Part shown: piece after piece, positions 8,936 through 17,908 of the stretch | Layout of the letters: the number at the start of each line of letters is the position of its first letter | How positions within the stretch are numbered: the stretch's first letter is position 1 | Source: Microcoleus sp. FACHB-1515 | Lineage (GTDB): Bacteria > Cyanobacteriota > Cyanobacteriia > Elainellales > Elainellaceae | Direction: 5' to 3' | NCBI RefSeq assembly: GCF_014696105.1 | Contig: NZ_JACJPO010000056.1 | Coordinates: 124,001-188,000, forward strand | DNA length: 64,000 bases | Position numbers and translations under genes: made by a program | The notes under the pieces: model-generated | Told to the model about the DNA's origin: nothing | The model's input: the letters and a program-made list of their open reading frames with translations, nothing else | The model's database searches: none

Positions 8936-9315
8936 AGTGAATGGCTTCTTACTTACGTTCTCTACTTGGATTTGTATCCATCTACCACGTTAGTTCAGCA
9001 TTTGAAATCCGATCGAATAAAACTAGGAATCTTTAGCTTTTTCTTCGTAATTTCTTTGGGATCACAGGTTCATTCCTCTACCCAAAGAGGTAGATAAGAA
9101 TGCTTAGCGCAAGTGTTTAATTTTCTATGGGAAAGTATTAAGTTTTTCCGTGCTTTTCTAATCGGAAGAAAAGCCTAAAACCGCGCAGTTTTCTAGCAGC
9201 GATCGCTAGAGTAGGAGTTGGAAGCTAGCCCAAGAGCGATCGCTCCTACCTCTGTGAACTTGAGTATCGATCGTACTTGCTTCCTGATGGTTAAACGTTT
9301 GAGGAGAACCTTTGG
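8936..9315. promoter_or_regulatory. Divergent control region between ctaC and ctaA
   Basis: About 380 bases separate two divergent respiratory gene sets, so promoters for both must lie here, although I cannot place -35/-10 boxes with confidence. It holds an AT-rich segment (9001-9180), a small inverted repeat TCTACC...GGTAGA (9077-9094) and two HIP1-centred palindromes near 9197 and 9240. An AGGAG sits just before ctaA. No gene is seen. Confidence 0.5.
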
Positions 9316-10260
9316 ATGACTGACTCCGCTTCGACTCAGAGGATTGCGCTCTCCACAAATACCTCTGTGCCGATCGCACCTCAAGACCGCATCCGCCGCT
9401 TGATCTGGAAAATGGCGATCGCCACGCTGATTCTGATGGCGATCGGCAGTGCCACTCGCGTCATGAATGCCGGACTTGCCTGCCCCGACTGGCCGCTGTG
9501 CTACGGCACACTCGTTCCGACGCAGCAAATGAATTTGCAGGTGTTCCTCGAATGGATTCACCGCCTGGATGCCTCGCTAATCGGGCTAATGGCGATCGCG
9601 CTTGTTGCCCTCTCTTGCTGGTATCGCCGCGACCTTCCTACCTGGACACCCTGGGCATCTGTCTTCGCCCTCTTCCTGATCGTCTTTCAGGGCGTTTTGG
9701 GTGGCCTGACGGTGACGCAACTCCTCCGCTTTGATATCGTCACCGCCCACCTGGGAACCGCCCTGCTGTTCTTTATGACGCTGCTCGTGATGGGCGTTCT
9801 GCTCCTCCCCTATCGCGGCACGGGAACCGTAGGCCGCTTGCCCTGGGTGAGCCTGACCGCAGTGGGACTAATCTATGCACAAAGCTTGTCGGGCGCTTTG
9901 GTCGGTTCGCGCTGGGCGCTGCATCAGTGCCTTGCGGGATCAAAACTTTGCCTCGTTCTCAATAGCCATCTAATCGGCGTTTTGCCTGCTAGCGTTTCGG
10001 TTGTAGCCGTCGTTGTGATGGCGTGGCGAACTGCGGCCTTGCACCCTGCCCTGCGCCAACTGGCGAAAATTGCGGGCGGCTTGCTGCTCTTACAGGTGCT
10101 TTTGGGGGTGGCGACTTTCCGACTGCACTTGCAGATCGAACCGCTGACCGTCATGCACCAAACGGTAGGTGCAATGCTGCTGGGAACGCTCGTATGCTTT
10201 AGCGTTTTGGCTTTGCGCGATCGCCAATTCACTCCAAAAGACGCGCCCGCCCCTTTGTGA
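9316..10260 (+). CDS. ctaA: Heme A synthase (COX15/CtaA family)
   Basis: 314 residues, ATG preceded by GAGGAG. An eight-helix membrane protein that oxidises the C8 methyl of haem O to make haem A for CtaD. Family signatures seen: the early [21 protein letters not shown] segment with its cysteines (quoted here in part), [12 protein letters not shown] with a haem-ligand His, [32 protein letters not shown] and [11 protein letters not shown], giving the expected repeated histidines. It overlaps the upstream leader of ctaB, with which it forms an operon facing away from ctaCDE. Confidence 0.95.
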   Translation: MTDSASTQRIALSTNTSVPIAPQDRIRRLIWKMAIATLILMAIGSATRVMNAGLACPDWPLCYGTLVPTQQMNLQVFLEWIHRLDASLIGLMAIALVALSCWYRRDLPTWTPWASVFALFLIVFQGVLGGLTVTQLLRFDIVTAHLGTALLFFMTLLVMGVLLLPYRGTGTVGRLPWVSLTAVGLIYAQSLSGALVGSRWALHQCLAGSKLCLVLNSHLIGVLPASVSVVAVVVMAWRTAALHPALRQLAKIAGGLLLLQVLLGVATFRLHLQIEPLTVMHQTVGAMLLGTLVCFSVLALRDRQFTPKDAPAPL

Positions 10261-10274
10261 GGACATTTGAATAC

Positions 10275-11252
10275 ATGAACGAAACAACCTGGACATCGGC
10301 AACACGCCACCACGAAAACTTGGGACAGGTCTTGCAAAGCTATTGGCAACTGACCAAACCGCGCATCATCATTCTGCTGCTGATCACGACAGCGGGCAGT
10401 ATGTGGATGGCCGCACAGGGACAAGTTGATCCCGTTCTGCTGCTGGTGACGCTGCTGAGTGGCGCACTGGCCGCAGCTTCCGCCAACACGATTAATTGCC
10501 TGTACGATCGCGACATCGACTACGAAATGGAGCGGACGCGCCATCGTCCCTTGCCTTCGGGTCGAATTCAGCCGCAGCACGCGATTTTGTTTGCGATCGC
10601 CCTCGCCGCAACCTCTTTCACCCTCCTCGCTGTCTTTGCCAATCTCCTCGCCGCCTGCCTCGCCATGTCGGGGATCGCAACCTATGTCGTGGTTTACACG
10701 CACTGGCTGAAGCGCCACAGTACGCAAAACATCGTCATTGGTGGTGCAGCGGGCGCGATTCCGCCCCTCGTCGGTTGGGCAGCAGTGACAGGCGATCTAA
10801 GCTGGGCAGCCTGGGTATTTTTTGCGATCGTCTTCCTATGGACGCCGCCGCACTTTTGGGCGCTCGCGCTGATGATCCGCGAAGACTACGCGAAAGTGGG
10901 CGTGCCGATGCTGCCTGTGGTTGTGGGAGACGAACCAACCGCAAAACAAATCTGGATCTACACGCTGATCTTGATCCCCGCCACCTTGTTGCTGACCTAT
11001 CCGCTGCACGTGACGGGTGCGGTGTATGCCGTAATTGCTTTAGCGCTTGGTGCAATCTTCATCCGCAAAGCTTGGGCACTCTTGCAAACTCCGTCTGACG
11101 TACAGCAGGCGCGATCGGTGTTCAAATACTCGATTTTCTACATGATGCTGCTCTGTGCAGGCATGGGGATCGATAGTCTGCCTGTGACGCGCCAGTTGAG
11201 CGCAACCATTGCTCAGAATTTCCAGCTTTGGCTTGGCGCGATCGTCCGCTAG
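10275..11252 (+). CDS. ctaB: Protoheme IX farnesyltransferase (heme O synthase)
   Basis: 325 residues from ATG 10275; a GTG at 10257 in frame overlaps the ctaA stop and is less likely. A UbiA-superfamily prenyltransferase that adds a farnesyl group to haem B to give haem O, the CtaA substrate. The first aspartate-rich motif is [15 protein letters not shown] with the following RPLPSGR, and the second cytoplasmic loop is [18 protein letters not shown]. About nine membrane helices. Its location 14 bases after ctaA fits coupled haem A synthesis. Confidence 0.95.
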   Translation: MNETTWTSATRHHENLGQVLQSYWQLTKPRIIILLLITTAGSMWMAAQGQVDPVLLLVTLLSGALAAASANTINCLYDRDIDYEMERTRHRPLPSGRIQPQHAILFAIALAATSFTLLAVFANLLAACLAMSGIATYVVVYTHWLKRHSTQNIVIGGAAGAIPPLVGWAAVTGDLSWAAWVFFAIVFLWTPPHFWALALMIREDYAKVGVPMLPVVVGDEPTAKQIWIYTLILIPATLLLTYPLHVTGAVYAVIALALGAIFIRKAWALLQTPSDVQQARSVFKYSIFYMMLLCAGMGIDSLPVTRQLSATIAQNFQLWLGAIVR

Positions 11253-11300
11253 CTGCAATTTATTACAATTGGTGAAGAACCCTCTCGAAAGGAAATTGCG

Positions 11301-12320
11301 ATGCCTGCCGCAGTCTCGATCGAAAAACTGCAAAAGCGCTTTGGGAACGTTGAAGCCGTCAAAGACGTATCGCTGCAAGTTCAACCCGGAGAAATCTTTG
11401 GCCTGTTGGGGCCAAACGGAGCCGGAAAAACCACGACGCTGCGCTGCCTTTGCACCCTGTCTACGCCGGACAGCGGCTCGATCGAAGTGTCAGGGATATC
11501 CGTCCTCGACAACCCCAAACTGGCGCGGCAGCGATTAGGCTATGTCGCCCAACAAGTCGCGCCTGACAAAGTGCTAACCGGGCGCGAACTGCTTCAGCTT
11601 CAGGCCGCGCTGTACCATCTGCCAAAGTCGTTTGCAGGCGATCGCATCTCGAAAATGATTTCTCTCCTCGGTCTAGAAGCTTGGGCAGACAAACGCAGCG
11701 GCACTTATTCTGGCGGCATTCTCAAGCGGCTCGATCTGGCGATGGGTCTGCTGCATCAGCCGGATGTTTTGGTGCTGGATGAGCCGACGGTGGGACTCGA
11801 TATCGAAAGTCGATCGGCCATCTGGGATTTTCTGCGACAGCTTAAGGCCAGTGGGACAGCGGTTCTGCTGACCAGCCACTACCTTGAAGAAGTCGATGCT
11901 TTGGCCGATCGAGTCGCAATCATCGACAACGGCACGGTGATCGCAGCCGGAACGCCCTCGGAACTAAAAGATCGAGTCGGGGGCGATCGCGTTACGCTCC
12001 GCATTCGCGAATTCACATCCGTCGAAGAAGCGAATCAGGCCAGCGTCATGCTCGCTCAGTTTCCCTTTGTGCAGGAAGTGATCGTCAACAGCGCTCAAGG
12101 CAACTCGCTAAATCTAGTAGTCACGCCTCAAAGCGATGCGCTCTTAACCATTCAGCAAGCGCTGAAAGAAGCTGGACTTCCCACCTTTGGCATTTCGCAA
12201 TCGCGCCCCAGCCTCGATGACGTTTATCTAGCGGCAACCGGAAAAACCCTGACTGATGCCGAACTTGCCGCTGCGGGCAGTCGCGATCCCAAGGCGGAGC
12301 GCAAGCAAAATATGCGGTAG
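11301..12320 (+). CDS. ABC transporter ATP-binding protein (DrrA/CcmA-like)
   Basis: 339 residues. Walker A is GLLGPNGAGKTTTL (about 36-49), the signature is YSGGILKRLDLAMGL, Walker B is VLVLDEPTVGLD and the switch histidine is in LLTSHYLEE, so the ATPase should be active. The C-terminal 100 residues form the extra domain of daunorubicin-type exporter ATPases. In many cyanobacteria an ABC-2 permease gene would be expected next; here the fluoride-channel genes follow, so the membrane partner must lie elsewhere or be lost. The substrate is unknown. It lies 48 bases downstream of ctaB and may be read from the same promoter. Confidence 0.9.
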   Translation: MPAAVSIEKLQKRFGNVEAVKDVSLQVQPGEIFGLLGPNGAGKTTTLRCLCTLSTPDSGSIEVSGISVLDNPKLARQRLGYVAQQVAPDKVLTGRELLQLQAALYHLPKSFAGDRISKMISLLGLEAWADKRSGTYSGGILKRLDLAMGLLHQPDVLVLDEPTVGLDIESRSAIWDFLRQLKASGTAVLLTSHYLEEVDALADRVAIIDNGTVIAAGTPSELKDRVGGDRVTLRIREFTSVEEANQASVMLAQFPFVQEVIVNSAQGNSLNLVVTPQSDALLTIQQALKEAGLPTFGISQSRPSLDDVYLAATGKTLTDAELAAAGSRDPKAERKQNMR

Positions 12321-12328
12321 GGCGATCG

Positions 12329-12712
12329 ATGCCACTCTCCGATCTTCCTGCTCCCGTTGCCGTCAGCCTCGGTGCGATCCCCGGTGCGCTCAGTCGCTAC
12401 TACTTGGGCTTATTCCTGACTCGCAAGCTGGGATCGCAGTTTCCGTTTGGAACGTTTGCGGTGAATTTGTCCGGATCGCTCTTGATGGGAATCGTGGCGA
12501 CTTTGGCGATCGAACGAGCGATCCCCGCGAATTTGCAACTCTCGATCGCAACGGGATTTCTTGGTTCTTACACCACTTTTTCCACCTACGCGCTCGATAC
12601 GGTCGGGCTTTGGCAGTCGAGCAAATCCGCCGCGCTGTTTTACAGTATTGGCAGCATTGGATTTGGGCTGTTGGGATTGGGGTTTGGCGTGATGCTGGTG
12701 CGGATGCTGTGA
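12329..12712 (+). CDS. crcB: Fluoride channel subunit Fluc/CrcB, first of a pair
   Basis: 127 residues with four membrane helices, the usual Fluc size. Conserved motifs: GALSRYY near the N-terminus, FPFGTFAVNLSGSLLMG (the Asn and TM2-3 region) and GFLGSYTTFSTYALD (TM3 break with the Phe and Ser/Thr residues lining the fluoride path). Fluc works as an antiparallel dimer that exports F- passively. Its 3' end overlaps the second crcB by four bases, suggesting a heterodimer made from two subunits of opposite topology. No fluoride riboswitch precedes it. Confidence 0.93.
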   Translation: MPLSDLPAPVAVSLGAIPGALSRYYLGLFLTRKLGSQFPFGTFAVNLSGSLLMGIVATLAIERAIPANLQLSIATGFLGSYTTFSTYALDTVGLWQSSKSAALFYSIGSIGFGLLGLGFGVMLVRML

Positions 12713-13086
12713 GGGCGGCAGTTGCGATTAGTTTGGGGGCGATCGCTGGAGCGTTGAGCCGTTATTTTGTGGCGATCGCGCTTCAGAACTGGCTGGGAGC
12801 AAGTTTTCCGTTTGGAACACTGTTTGTCAACTTGTCGGGCGCGTTTGCGATGGGGTGGTTTTCCGGGTTGGCGATCGCACCGCGATCGCCGGAACTCCGC
12901 TTGCTGCTTGCCGTTGGCTTCCTCGGCTCTTACACAACTTTTTCAACCTATGAACTGGATGTCGCCAATCTGCTCGCCCTCAAACAGTGGCAAGCTGCCG
13001 TACTGTACTGGCTGGGAAGTGCAATTTTGGGCATTGGGGCGCTAGTGGGTGGCCGACTGGTCGCTGCCAAAAAATCACAAAATTGA
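12709..13086 (+). CDS. crcB: Fluoride channel subunit Fluc/CrcB, second of a pair
   Basis: 125 residues from GTG 12709, overlapping the TGA of the first crcB (GTGA junction), which suggests translational coupling. Four membrane helices and the same motifs as its neighbour: GALSRYFVA, FPFGTLFVNLSGAFAMG and GFLGSYTTFSTYELD. The frame is open further upstream (to 12256), but that part overlaps the ABC gene and the first crcB in another frame and is not coding. The pair most likely forms one heterodimeric channel. Confidence 0.88.
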   Translation: MRAAVAISLGAIAGALSRYFVAIALQNWLGASFPFGTLFVNLSGAFAMGWFSGLAIAPRSPELRLLLAVGFLGSYTTFSTYELDVANLLALKQWQAAVLYWLGSAILGIGALVGGRLVAAKKSQN

Positions 13087-13178
13087 TGCGGATTTCTACC
13101 AGGATGCAGTGAAGCAGGATACCAAATTTGGATAGATTTGAATTTAACCCTGCGTCACTTTTTTATCATTCATCTGCA

Positions 13179-13592
13179 ATGAACGCCGAAGAACTGCTAG
13201 AACGTTATGCTGCGGGCGATCGCGATTTTCGCAACGTTGATTTACGCTTTGCCAAACTCACAGGCGCAATCTTAAACGACATCGATCTGAGCGGTGCGAT
13301 GCTCGAAATTGCTGGGCTGAATAACGTCACGCTGCACAACGCCACGCTCAGAGGTGCATCACTGGCGGGAGCAAACTTAACGAATGCCGATTTGTCTGGA
13401 GCAGATTTGTCGGAAGCCGATTTAAGCGCGGCAATTTTGATGCGAGCGAAGCTAGATAATGCCAAATTTAAGGGAACAAATTTGCGCTGGGCGTCCTTGG
13501 TCAACGCGACGCCCGCTGATGTTAATTTGCGAGATGCACAGCTCGATCGAACGATCATGCCGTGCGGTTCACCGTCCAGCGTACAAACTTAA
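13179..13592 (+). CDS. Pentapeptide repeat protein
   Basis: 137 residues from ATG 13179; an in-frame upstream ATG region at 13128 lacks family character. After a 22-residue start (MNAEELLERYAAGDRDFRNV) there are roughly 18 tandem A(D/N)LxX units, such as ANLTNADLSGADLSEADLS, which would fold into a right-handed quadrilateral beta-helix. No signal peptide or membrane helix. Such proteins are abundant in cyanobacteria and mostly of unknown role. It ends in a non-repeat tail with a single Cys. Confidence 0.85.
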   Translation: MNAEELLERYAAGDRDFRNVDLRFAKLTGAILNDIDLSGAMLEIAGLNNVTLHNATLRGASLAGANLTNADLSGADLSEADLSAAILMRAKLDNAKFKGTNLRWASLVNATPADVNLRDAQLDRTIMPCGSPSSVQT

Positions 13593-13655
13593 GTTGGGCG
13601 ATCGAACTTTCAGCAAATGCAGTAACTTTAAGAGCAACGAGATCGAGATGTGACT

Positions 13656-13862
13656 ATGACGCAAGGATTTCACGATGAGCTTTCGCTGGCCGATCGCGCC
13701 GTTGCGCTGGGTGAACAAGCGATGAAGCAAGGAATCATCCCAAGTTTTGTCGTGCGCCACTACCCCGACAGCCGCCAGTTTCTCATCCCCGATGACTCTG
13801 CTGAACCGTTGACTCCAGAGGAAGCTTTTCTGAAGTTCAAGAAGATGCTAGGAGAAATCTAA
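13656..13862 (+). CDS. Small conserved hypothetical protein
   Basis: 68 residues from ATG 13656. Soluble and acidic/basic mixed; the readable core is LADRAVALGEQAMKQGIIPSF followed by VVRHYPDSRQFLIPDD (given as two pieces). The steady composition and good codon use suggest a real gene rather than a shadow frame. It ends 13 bases before a long hairpin and converges on the protease gene. Function unknown. Confidence 0.6.
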   Translation: MTQGFHDELSLADRAVALGEQAMKQGIIPSFVVRHYPDSRQFLIPDDSAEPLTPEEAFLKFKKMLGEI

Positions 13863-13875
13863 AGAACTGAGGAGA

Positions 13876-13908
13876 TGCTGAGTCGAGGCCAAACCTCGAT
13901 CCTCAGCA
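13876..13908. terminator. Bidirectional terminator hairpin
   Basis: TGCTGAG (13876-13882) pairs with CTCAGCA (13902-13908), and inside it CGAGG (13884-13888) pairs with CCTCG (13894-13898) around a CCAAA loop. It lies exactly between two convergent genes (small hypothetical and Clp-fold protease). There is no T-run on the + side, so termination strength is uncertain. Confidence 0.55.
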
Positions 13909-13923
13909 CTGCTCGATCGCGGT

Positions 13924-14805
13924 TTAACTGCCTTCTTGCGAAGCGTTGCCCGCAGGTTCCGGCGACATAGGACGGCGATCGTAAGGCGTCGGAATATACT
14001 GCACGCTGGGGCGTCCGCCTCTGGGTTGCGGGAAAAGATCCATCAGTCGATAAATCGGCTTCGGGAGACCAACGGTGATCGGCAAGCCTAGCTGCTTGGC
14101 TTCTTCCACCATGATCGGGTAGTCGTGCGTCACGCGACCAGTCGTCAGCGCCTCGATGATTGAATCGACTTTCTCAGGCGCAACTTTTGGCTTGGGGACA
14201 ACATCAAGCAGCAAAGTCCGCACAAATTTCTGCACCTGATCGATCGCTTTCTTCGACAAATCCGCCATGATCAGCGTTTGGTCATCAATTTCTGCGATCG
14301 GTTTGTCCTGCACGACGCGCAAAATGCTAGCGGCAGCAAAGTTGCCCAACTGCGGATCAACCGGTCCCAAAACCGCATTTTCATCCATGACAATTTCATC
14401 CGCTGCCAAGGCGAGCATTGTGCCGCCGCTCATGGCGTAGTGCGGTACAAAAACCGTCACTTTGGCAGGGTGGCGAATCAGAGCGTGGGCAATTTGCTCG
14501 GTGGCAAGGACGAGTCCGCCGGGAGTGTGGAGGATTAGATCGATCGGCACGTCGTCGGGCGTGAGGCGAATCGCTCGTAAGACCTGTTCAGAGTCTTCAA
14601 TGCTGATAAAGCGCGAAATCGGAATTCCCAAGAGGCTAACCGATTCTTGACGGTGAATCAGCAAAATGACGCGACTGTTGCGTCCCTGCTCAAACTCGCG
14701 CAGGGCACGAAGGCGACGCAGTTCTGTTGTCTGCCGCTGCCAAGCGGGTTGCACAGAAATGATGAAGAAGATAATCCAAAATAGGTCAGAAAAATTAAAG
14801 TTCAT
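13924..14805 (-). CDS. Clp-fold serine protease (SDH/SppA-like), membrane-anchored
   Basis: 293 residues from ATG 14805; a TTG at 14826 would add seven residues. An N-terminal hydrophobic segment (LFWIIFFIISV) anchors it, followed by a charged coiled stretch and a ClpP/crotonase-like fold. The likely nucleophile is Ser in HYAMSGGTMLALAADE, preceded by the oxyanion-type LHTPGG, with Asp in LGPVDPQL and His in RVTHDYP completing a Ser-Asp-His set. It probably cleaves membrane or signal peptides. The Pro/Arg-rich C-terminus is disordered. It lies downstream of fraD on the same strand. Confidence 0.8.
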   Translation of the reverse strand: MNFNFSDLFWIIFFIISVQPAWQRQTTELRRLRALREFEQGRNSRVILLIHRQESVSLLGIPISRFISIEDSEQVLRAIRLTPDDVPIDLILHTPGGLVLATEQIAHALIRHPAKVTVFVPHYAMSGGTMLALAADEIVMDENAVLGPVDPQLGNFAAASILRVVQDKPIAEIDDQTLIMADLSKKAIDQVQKFVRTLLLDVVPKPKVAPEKVDSIIEALTTGRVTHDYPIMVEEAKQLGLPITVGLPKPIYRLMDLFPQPRGGRPSVQYIPTPYDRRPMSPEPAGNASQEGS

Positions 14806-14916
14806 TGTCGCGATCGCATAAGACAAATGCCTTTATTCTTCCACTGCCTGGTTTGCGAGCATTCTACCCGCAGAATTAATTCCTATTTGTTACAAGCAAC
14901 CGCTGTTACAGGCAAC

Positions 14917-15948
14917 CTAAGCGGCTGGCGTGTTGGCAGGTGGGGGAGGCGGAACGTTTTCGATCGGGTCGCTGATTGGGCCACAGCGAACCTGCGTGGC
15001 GATCGTCCCCGGTGGCAGTTGGCGGTTAATCAAGCTTGCAACTCGCGTCACGTTGCAGGCTCGCGTTAGGTAAAAGCCATTGCGATATGAACTGGGACCT
15101 TGCCAAAGCGCCTGCATCAGCACGGTGTATTGCGTTCCGGGTGGCACAGTCGCTCGCAGTTGCCACAGCGAATTTTCGTTAACCTCTTCCAGCCGAGCCT
15201 GCGTCTGCTGCTGAATCTGCGTCATCTCGCTATCGAGATTCAGCAGAAAGCGCTCGGTTTCTGACCAAGCACGACCATCGAGGCGCTCGGTCAGAATGTC
15301 GCCCGCCACATTCAAAATTGCCACGCCTCGCGACACCTGCTGCTGCCGCTGCACTCCTGGCAAAGTAATTTCATTGACGAACGTGCTGCGGCTGAAGTCG
15401 CCATTGGCAATGCTGGGATACTCAGCTAGCCAATCGCGAATCGTGAAGTTGAAAGCAATCCAGCAGCTTAGCAGGGCGTTGGCAAGAATGACGAGCAGCA
15501 GATTTTGCCGCGTTGAAGGCTTGGGAACGGTGAGAGCTGGACCGGGCTTCAAGAAGCTGGTGGTGGAAGCGATCGCAGACGAGATCAGCGGCCAAATCAC
15601 CCAGGGCACCGAATTTGGCAAATCTGGAAAACTGGCGGCGATGAAAATGCTGTACAGCGCTCCGCTCACCCAGGGGCCGGGTTGAATGTCAATATCAAAA
15701 AACGGCACTCTAAATTTGCGTCCGCCCAGCGCCCAAGCGACACTCAGCGTCAAAAATAGCCAGCCCAATGCGGCCAAAGCATCCTTGACGTAATCGGTAC
15801 GCGCCAGAAACGACATCACAGCGGAAAAAATGCTCAGATACAGCAAGGTTTGCCACGAAAACGTTTTCGGCGGCTTGGCTCGCTGCCAGATGTTGACGAT
15901 CAGGTTAATAAAGAAGAGATCTCTGAGCAGTGTAAATAGTGAACTCAT
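14917..15948 (-). CDS. fraD: Septal junction / filament integrity protein FraD (DUF5357)
   Basis: 343 residues, the length of Anabaena FraD. About five N-terminal membrane helices (residues 1-190) are followed by a periplasmic domain with a coiled stretch (LLNLDSEMTQIQQQTQARLE) and a Pro-rich end (PPPPPANTPAA). In heterocyst-formers FraD is a structural component of septal junctions. It follows fraC by 19 bases in the order known from Anabaena, though no fraE-like ABC permease gene follows here; the next gene is the protease. Assignment rests on order, length and topology. Confidence 0.8.
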   Translation of the reverse strand: MSSLFTLLRDLFFINLIVNIWQRAKPPKTFSWQTLLYLSIFSAVMSFLARTDYVKDALAALGWLFLTLSVAWALGGRKFRVPFFDIDIQPGPWVSGALYSIFIAASFPDLPNSVPWVIWPLISSAIASTTSFLKPGPALTVPKPSTRQNLLLVILANALLSCWIAFNFTIRDWLAEYPSIANGDFSRSTFVNEITLPGVQRQQQVSRGVAILNVAGDILTERLDGRAWSETERFLLNLDSEMTQIQQQTQARLEEVNENSLWQLRATVPPGTQYTVLMQALWQGPSSYRNGFYLTRACNVTRVASLINRQLPPGTIATQVRCGPISDPIENVPPPPPANTPAA

Positions 15949-15967
15949 GGCCTGCTTTATTTCCCCA

Positions 15968-16489
15968 TCAAATAGCGGCGAGCGTGAGTTGGCGCAGCAC
16001 CAGGACGAGCGAAATTGCGCTGTAGCTCACCAAATTTGCCAGCAGCACGATCGCCGCCAGCCGAGTTCCCCTTGGTCTCGGTCGCTTCAGCGTTGCAAAA
16101 TTCGGCGTTTGGCGCGGTTCAATTGCTTCTTCTCGCGGTTCTTCGCGCACCCGCTTCAGCAAAATTAGCCCTTGCAGCTTGAGGAAAAAGCTGAGGAAAA
16201 ACGTAACGATCGCCGTCGGCACTGCCCAGCTTTCCATTCCTTCTGACCACTGGTTAAAAAAGATGAAGTTCAGCAGTTGCAATCGCAAAACCTGGGGCAG
16301 CAGCTCTTCCACAAAAAAGAACAGCAGCCAGCCTGCCACAACGGACAGCAGTTCGATCGTGGCGGCATACTCGACGCTGGTGCGCGGCGACACCTGCAAC
16401 TGACGGCGAAAAATATAACTTTGGATGGCGATCGCAATCAGGACGAACAACGCCTGAAACACAATCGTTCGTAGCGGCACAACGTTCAT
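15968..16489 (-). CDS. fraC: Filament integrity protein FraC
   Basis: 173 residues, ATG with AGGAG upstream. Four or five membrane helices, with the FraC-like beginning VVPLRTIVFQALFVLIAIA and the segment TSVEYAATIELLSVVAGWLL; a charged, Arg/Glu-rich loop (REEPREEAIEPRQ) precedes the last helix. FraC is needed for long filaments and cell-to-cell communication in filamentous cyanobacteria. It heads the fraC-fraD operon. Its presence is the main evidence that the host is filamentous. Confidence 0.82.
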   Translation of the reverse strand: MNVVPLRTIVFQALFVLIAIAIQSYIFRRQLQVSPRTSVEYAATIELLSVVAGWLLFFFVEELLPQVLRLQLLNFIFFNQWSEGMESWAVPTAIVTFFLSFFLKLQGLILLKRVREEPREEAIEPRQTPNFATLKRPRPRGTRLAAIVLLANLVSYSAISLVLVLRQLTLAAI

Positions 16490-16725
16490 AGGGGCGGCTC
16501 CTTGCCCAAGCTGCTATCCCCATCCTCTCCGATCGCTGACGTTTTCACTGCACTATATTCCTTGTGAGACGGAATTTCTGAATCGAGCAAGCGCTAGTCG
16601 TAGAATCATTGCTCGATCGACTAGCCAAAGTAGCGCTATTTATAGCGTAGTTTGTTCCAAGACTCAACACCAATTTAGACCAGCATGTACTACGATCGAA
16701 TTCTCAAAAGGCAGTTGCAACCAAT

Positions 16726-17847
16726 ATGACCACAGGCATTGGCATTCGCACCGCTCAAGCCCGCAGCGAACGCTTGAAAGGACAGATCCACGTCTACGAT
16801 GGCGTTGGCAAAGGCAAGTCTCAAGCCGCGCTTGGCGTTGTGCTGCGATCGATCGGCTTGGGCATCCACACCGGAGCGCAAACTCGCGTTTTGCTCTTGC
16901 GCTTCCTCAAAGGTCCCGGACGCACCTATGACGAAGATGCGGCGATCGAAGCGCTTCAGCGCGGCTTTCCACATTTAATCGATCAGGTGCGAACCGGACG
17001 AGCCGAATTTTTTGGTGCAGACGACATTACTCGTTTCGACAAGCTCGAAGCGCAGCGCGGTTGGGACGTGGCAAAGGGCGCGATCGCATCCGGCCTCTAT
17101 TCAGTTGTCGTGCTGGACGAACTCAATCCCGTGCTGGATTTGGGACTCTTGGCGATCGATGAAGTTGTGCAAACGCTCAAGCGCAAACCGGAAGATCTCG
17201 AAATCATTGCGACCGGACGAGGTGCACCCCAACCCCTGCTCGACATCGCCGATCTGCATTCAGAAATGAAGCCCTACCCCGATGCAGGGCACGGCATGGA
17301 AGGCATCGAAATTTACACCGGATCGGGCAAAGGCAAATCAACAAGCGCCTTGGGCAAAGCGCTTCAGGCGATCGGCAAAGGCATCAGCCAAGACAAATCG
17401 CATCGCGTTTTGATTATGCAGTGGCTCAAAGGCGGCGTCGGCTATACCGAAGATGCGGCGATCGCTGCCCTCCACCAAAGCTATCCCAATTTGGTCGATC
17501 ATCAGCGCTGTGGACGAGATGCGATCGTCTGGCGCGGCCAGCAGCAAGAACTCGACTACATCGAAGCCGAACGCGGTTGGGAAATTGCCCGCGCCGCGAT
17601 CGCTTCCGGCCTCTACAAAACGATTATTTTGGATGAGTTAAATCCCACAGTTGATTTAGAATTGCTGCCGCAACAACCGATCGTTCAAGCTTTGTTGCGT
17701 AAGCCTCGCGACACCGAAGTGATTATTACCGGACGGTATAAAAATCCGCCCGCCTATTTCGATCTCGCCAGCACTCATTCCGAAGTTTTCAACCACAAAC
17801 ATTACGCTGAGAAAGGTGTGGATTTGAAACGAGGTGTGGATTTTTAA
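16726..17847 (+). CDS. Two-domain cob(I)alamin adenosyltransferase-like P-loop protein
   Basis: 373 residues made of two homologous CobA/CobO/BtuR-type domains. Domain 1 has IHVYDGVGKGKSQAALG (about 22-38) and domain 2 has IEIYTGSGKGKSTSALG (about 191-207). Both keep RVLLLRFLKG/RVLIMQWLKG, the ERGW/AQRGW helix and a VVLDELNP/IILDELNP strand. Classical CobA is a single domain of about 190 residues that transfers the adenosyl group from ATP to cob(I)alamin. Here a duplication and fusion gives an intramolecular pseudo-dimer. Such fused forms occur in cyanobacteria to my knowledge; the exact activity is inferred. Confidence 0.82.
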   Translation: MTTGIGIRTAQARSERLKGQIHVYDGVGKGKSQAALGVVLRSIGLGIHTGAQTRVLLLRFLKGPGRTYDEDAAIEALQRGFPHLIDQVRTGRAEFFGADDITRFDKLEAQRGWDVAKGAIASGLYSVVVLDELNPVLDLGLLAIDEVVQTLKRKPEDLEIIATGRGAPQPLLDIADLHSEMKPYPDAGHGMEGIEIYTGSGKGKSTSALGKALQAIGKGISQDKSHRVLIMQWLKGGVGYTEDAAIAALHQSYPNLVDHQRCGRDAIVWRGQQQELDYIEAERGWEIARAAIASGLYKTIILDELNPTVDLELLPQQPIVQALLRKPRDTEVIITGRYKNPPAYFDLASTHSEVFNHKHYAEKGVDLKRGVDF

Positions 17848-17908
17848 GAAATTTCAGGTTTGGATGGTGTAGCAGTTCTGCGATTGCGATCGCCCACCTC
17901 CAATCTGT

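Noticed and set aside
12250-12330. Fluoride riboswitch before crcB
   Set aside because: Only eight bases separate the ABC stop and the crcB start, and no crcB-motif structure could be drawn.
12256-13086. A 276-residue reading of the second fluoride-channel frame
   Set aside because: The first 150 residues overlap the ABC gene and first crcB out of frame and are not family-like; the Fluc domain begins at GTG 12709.
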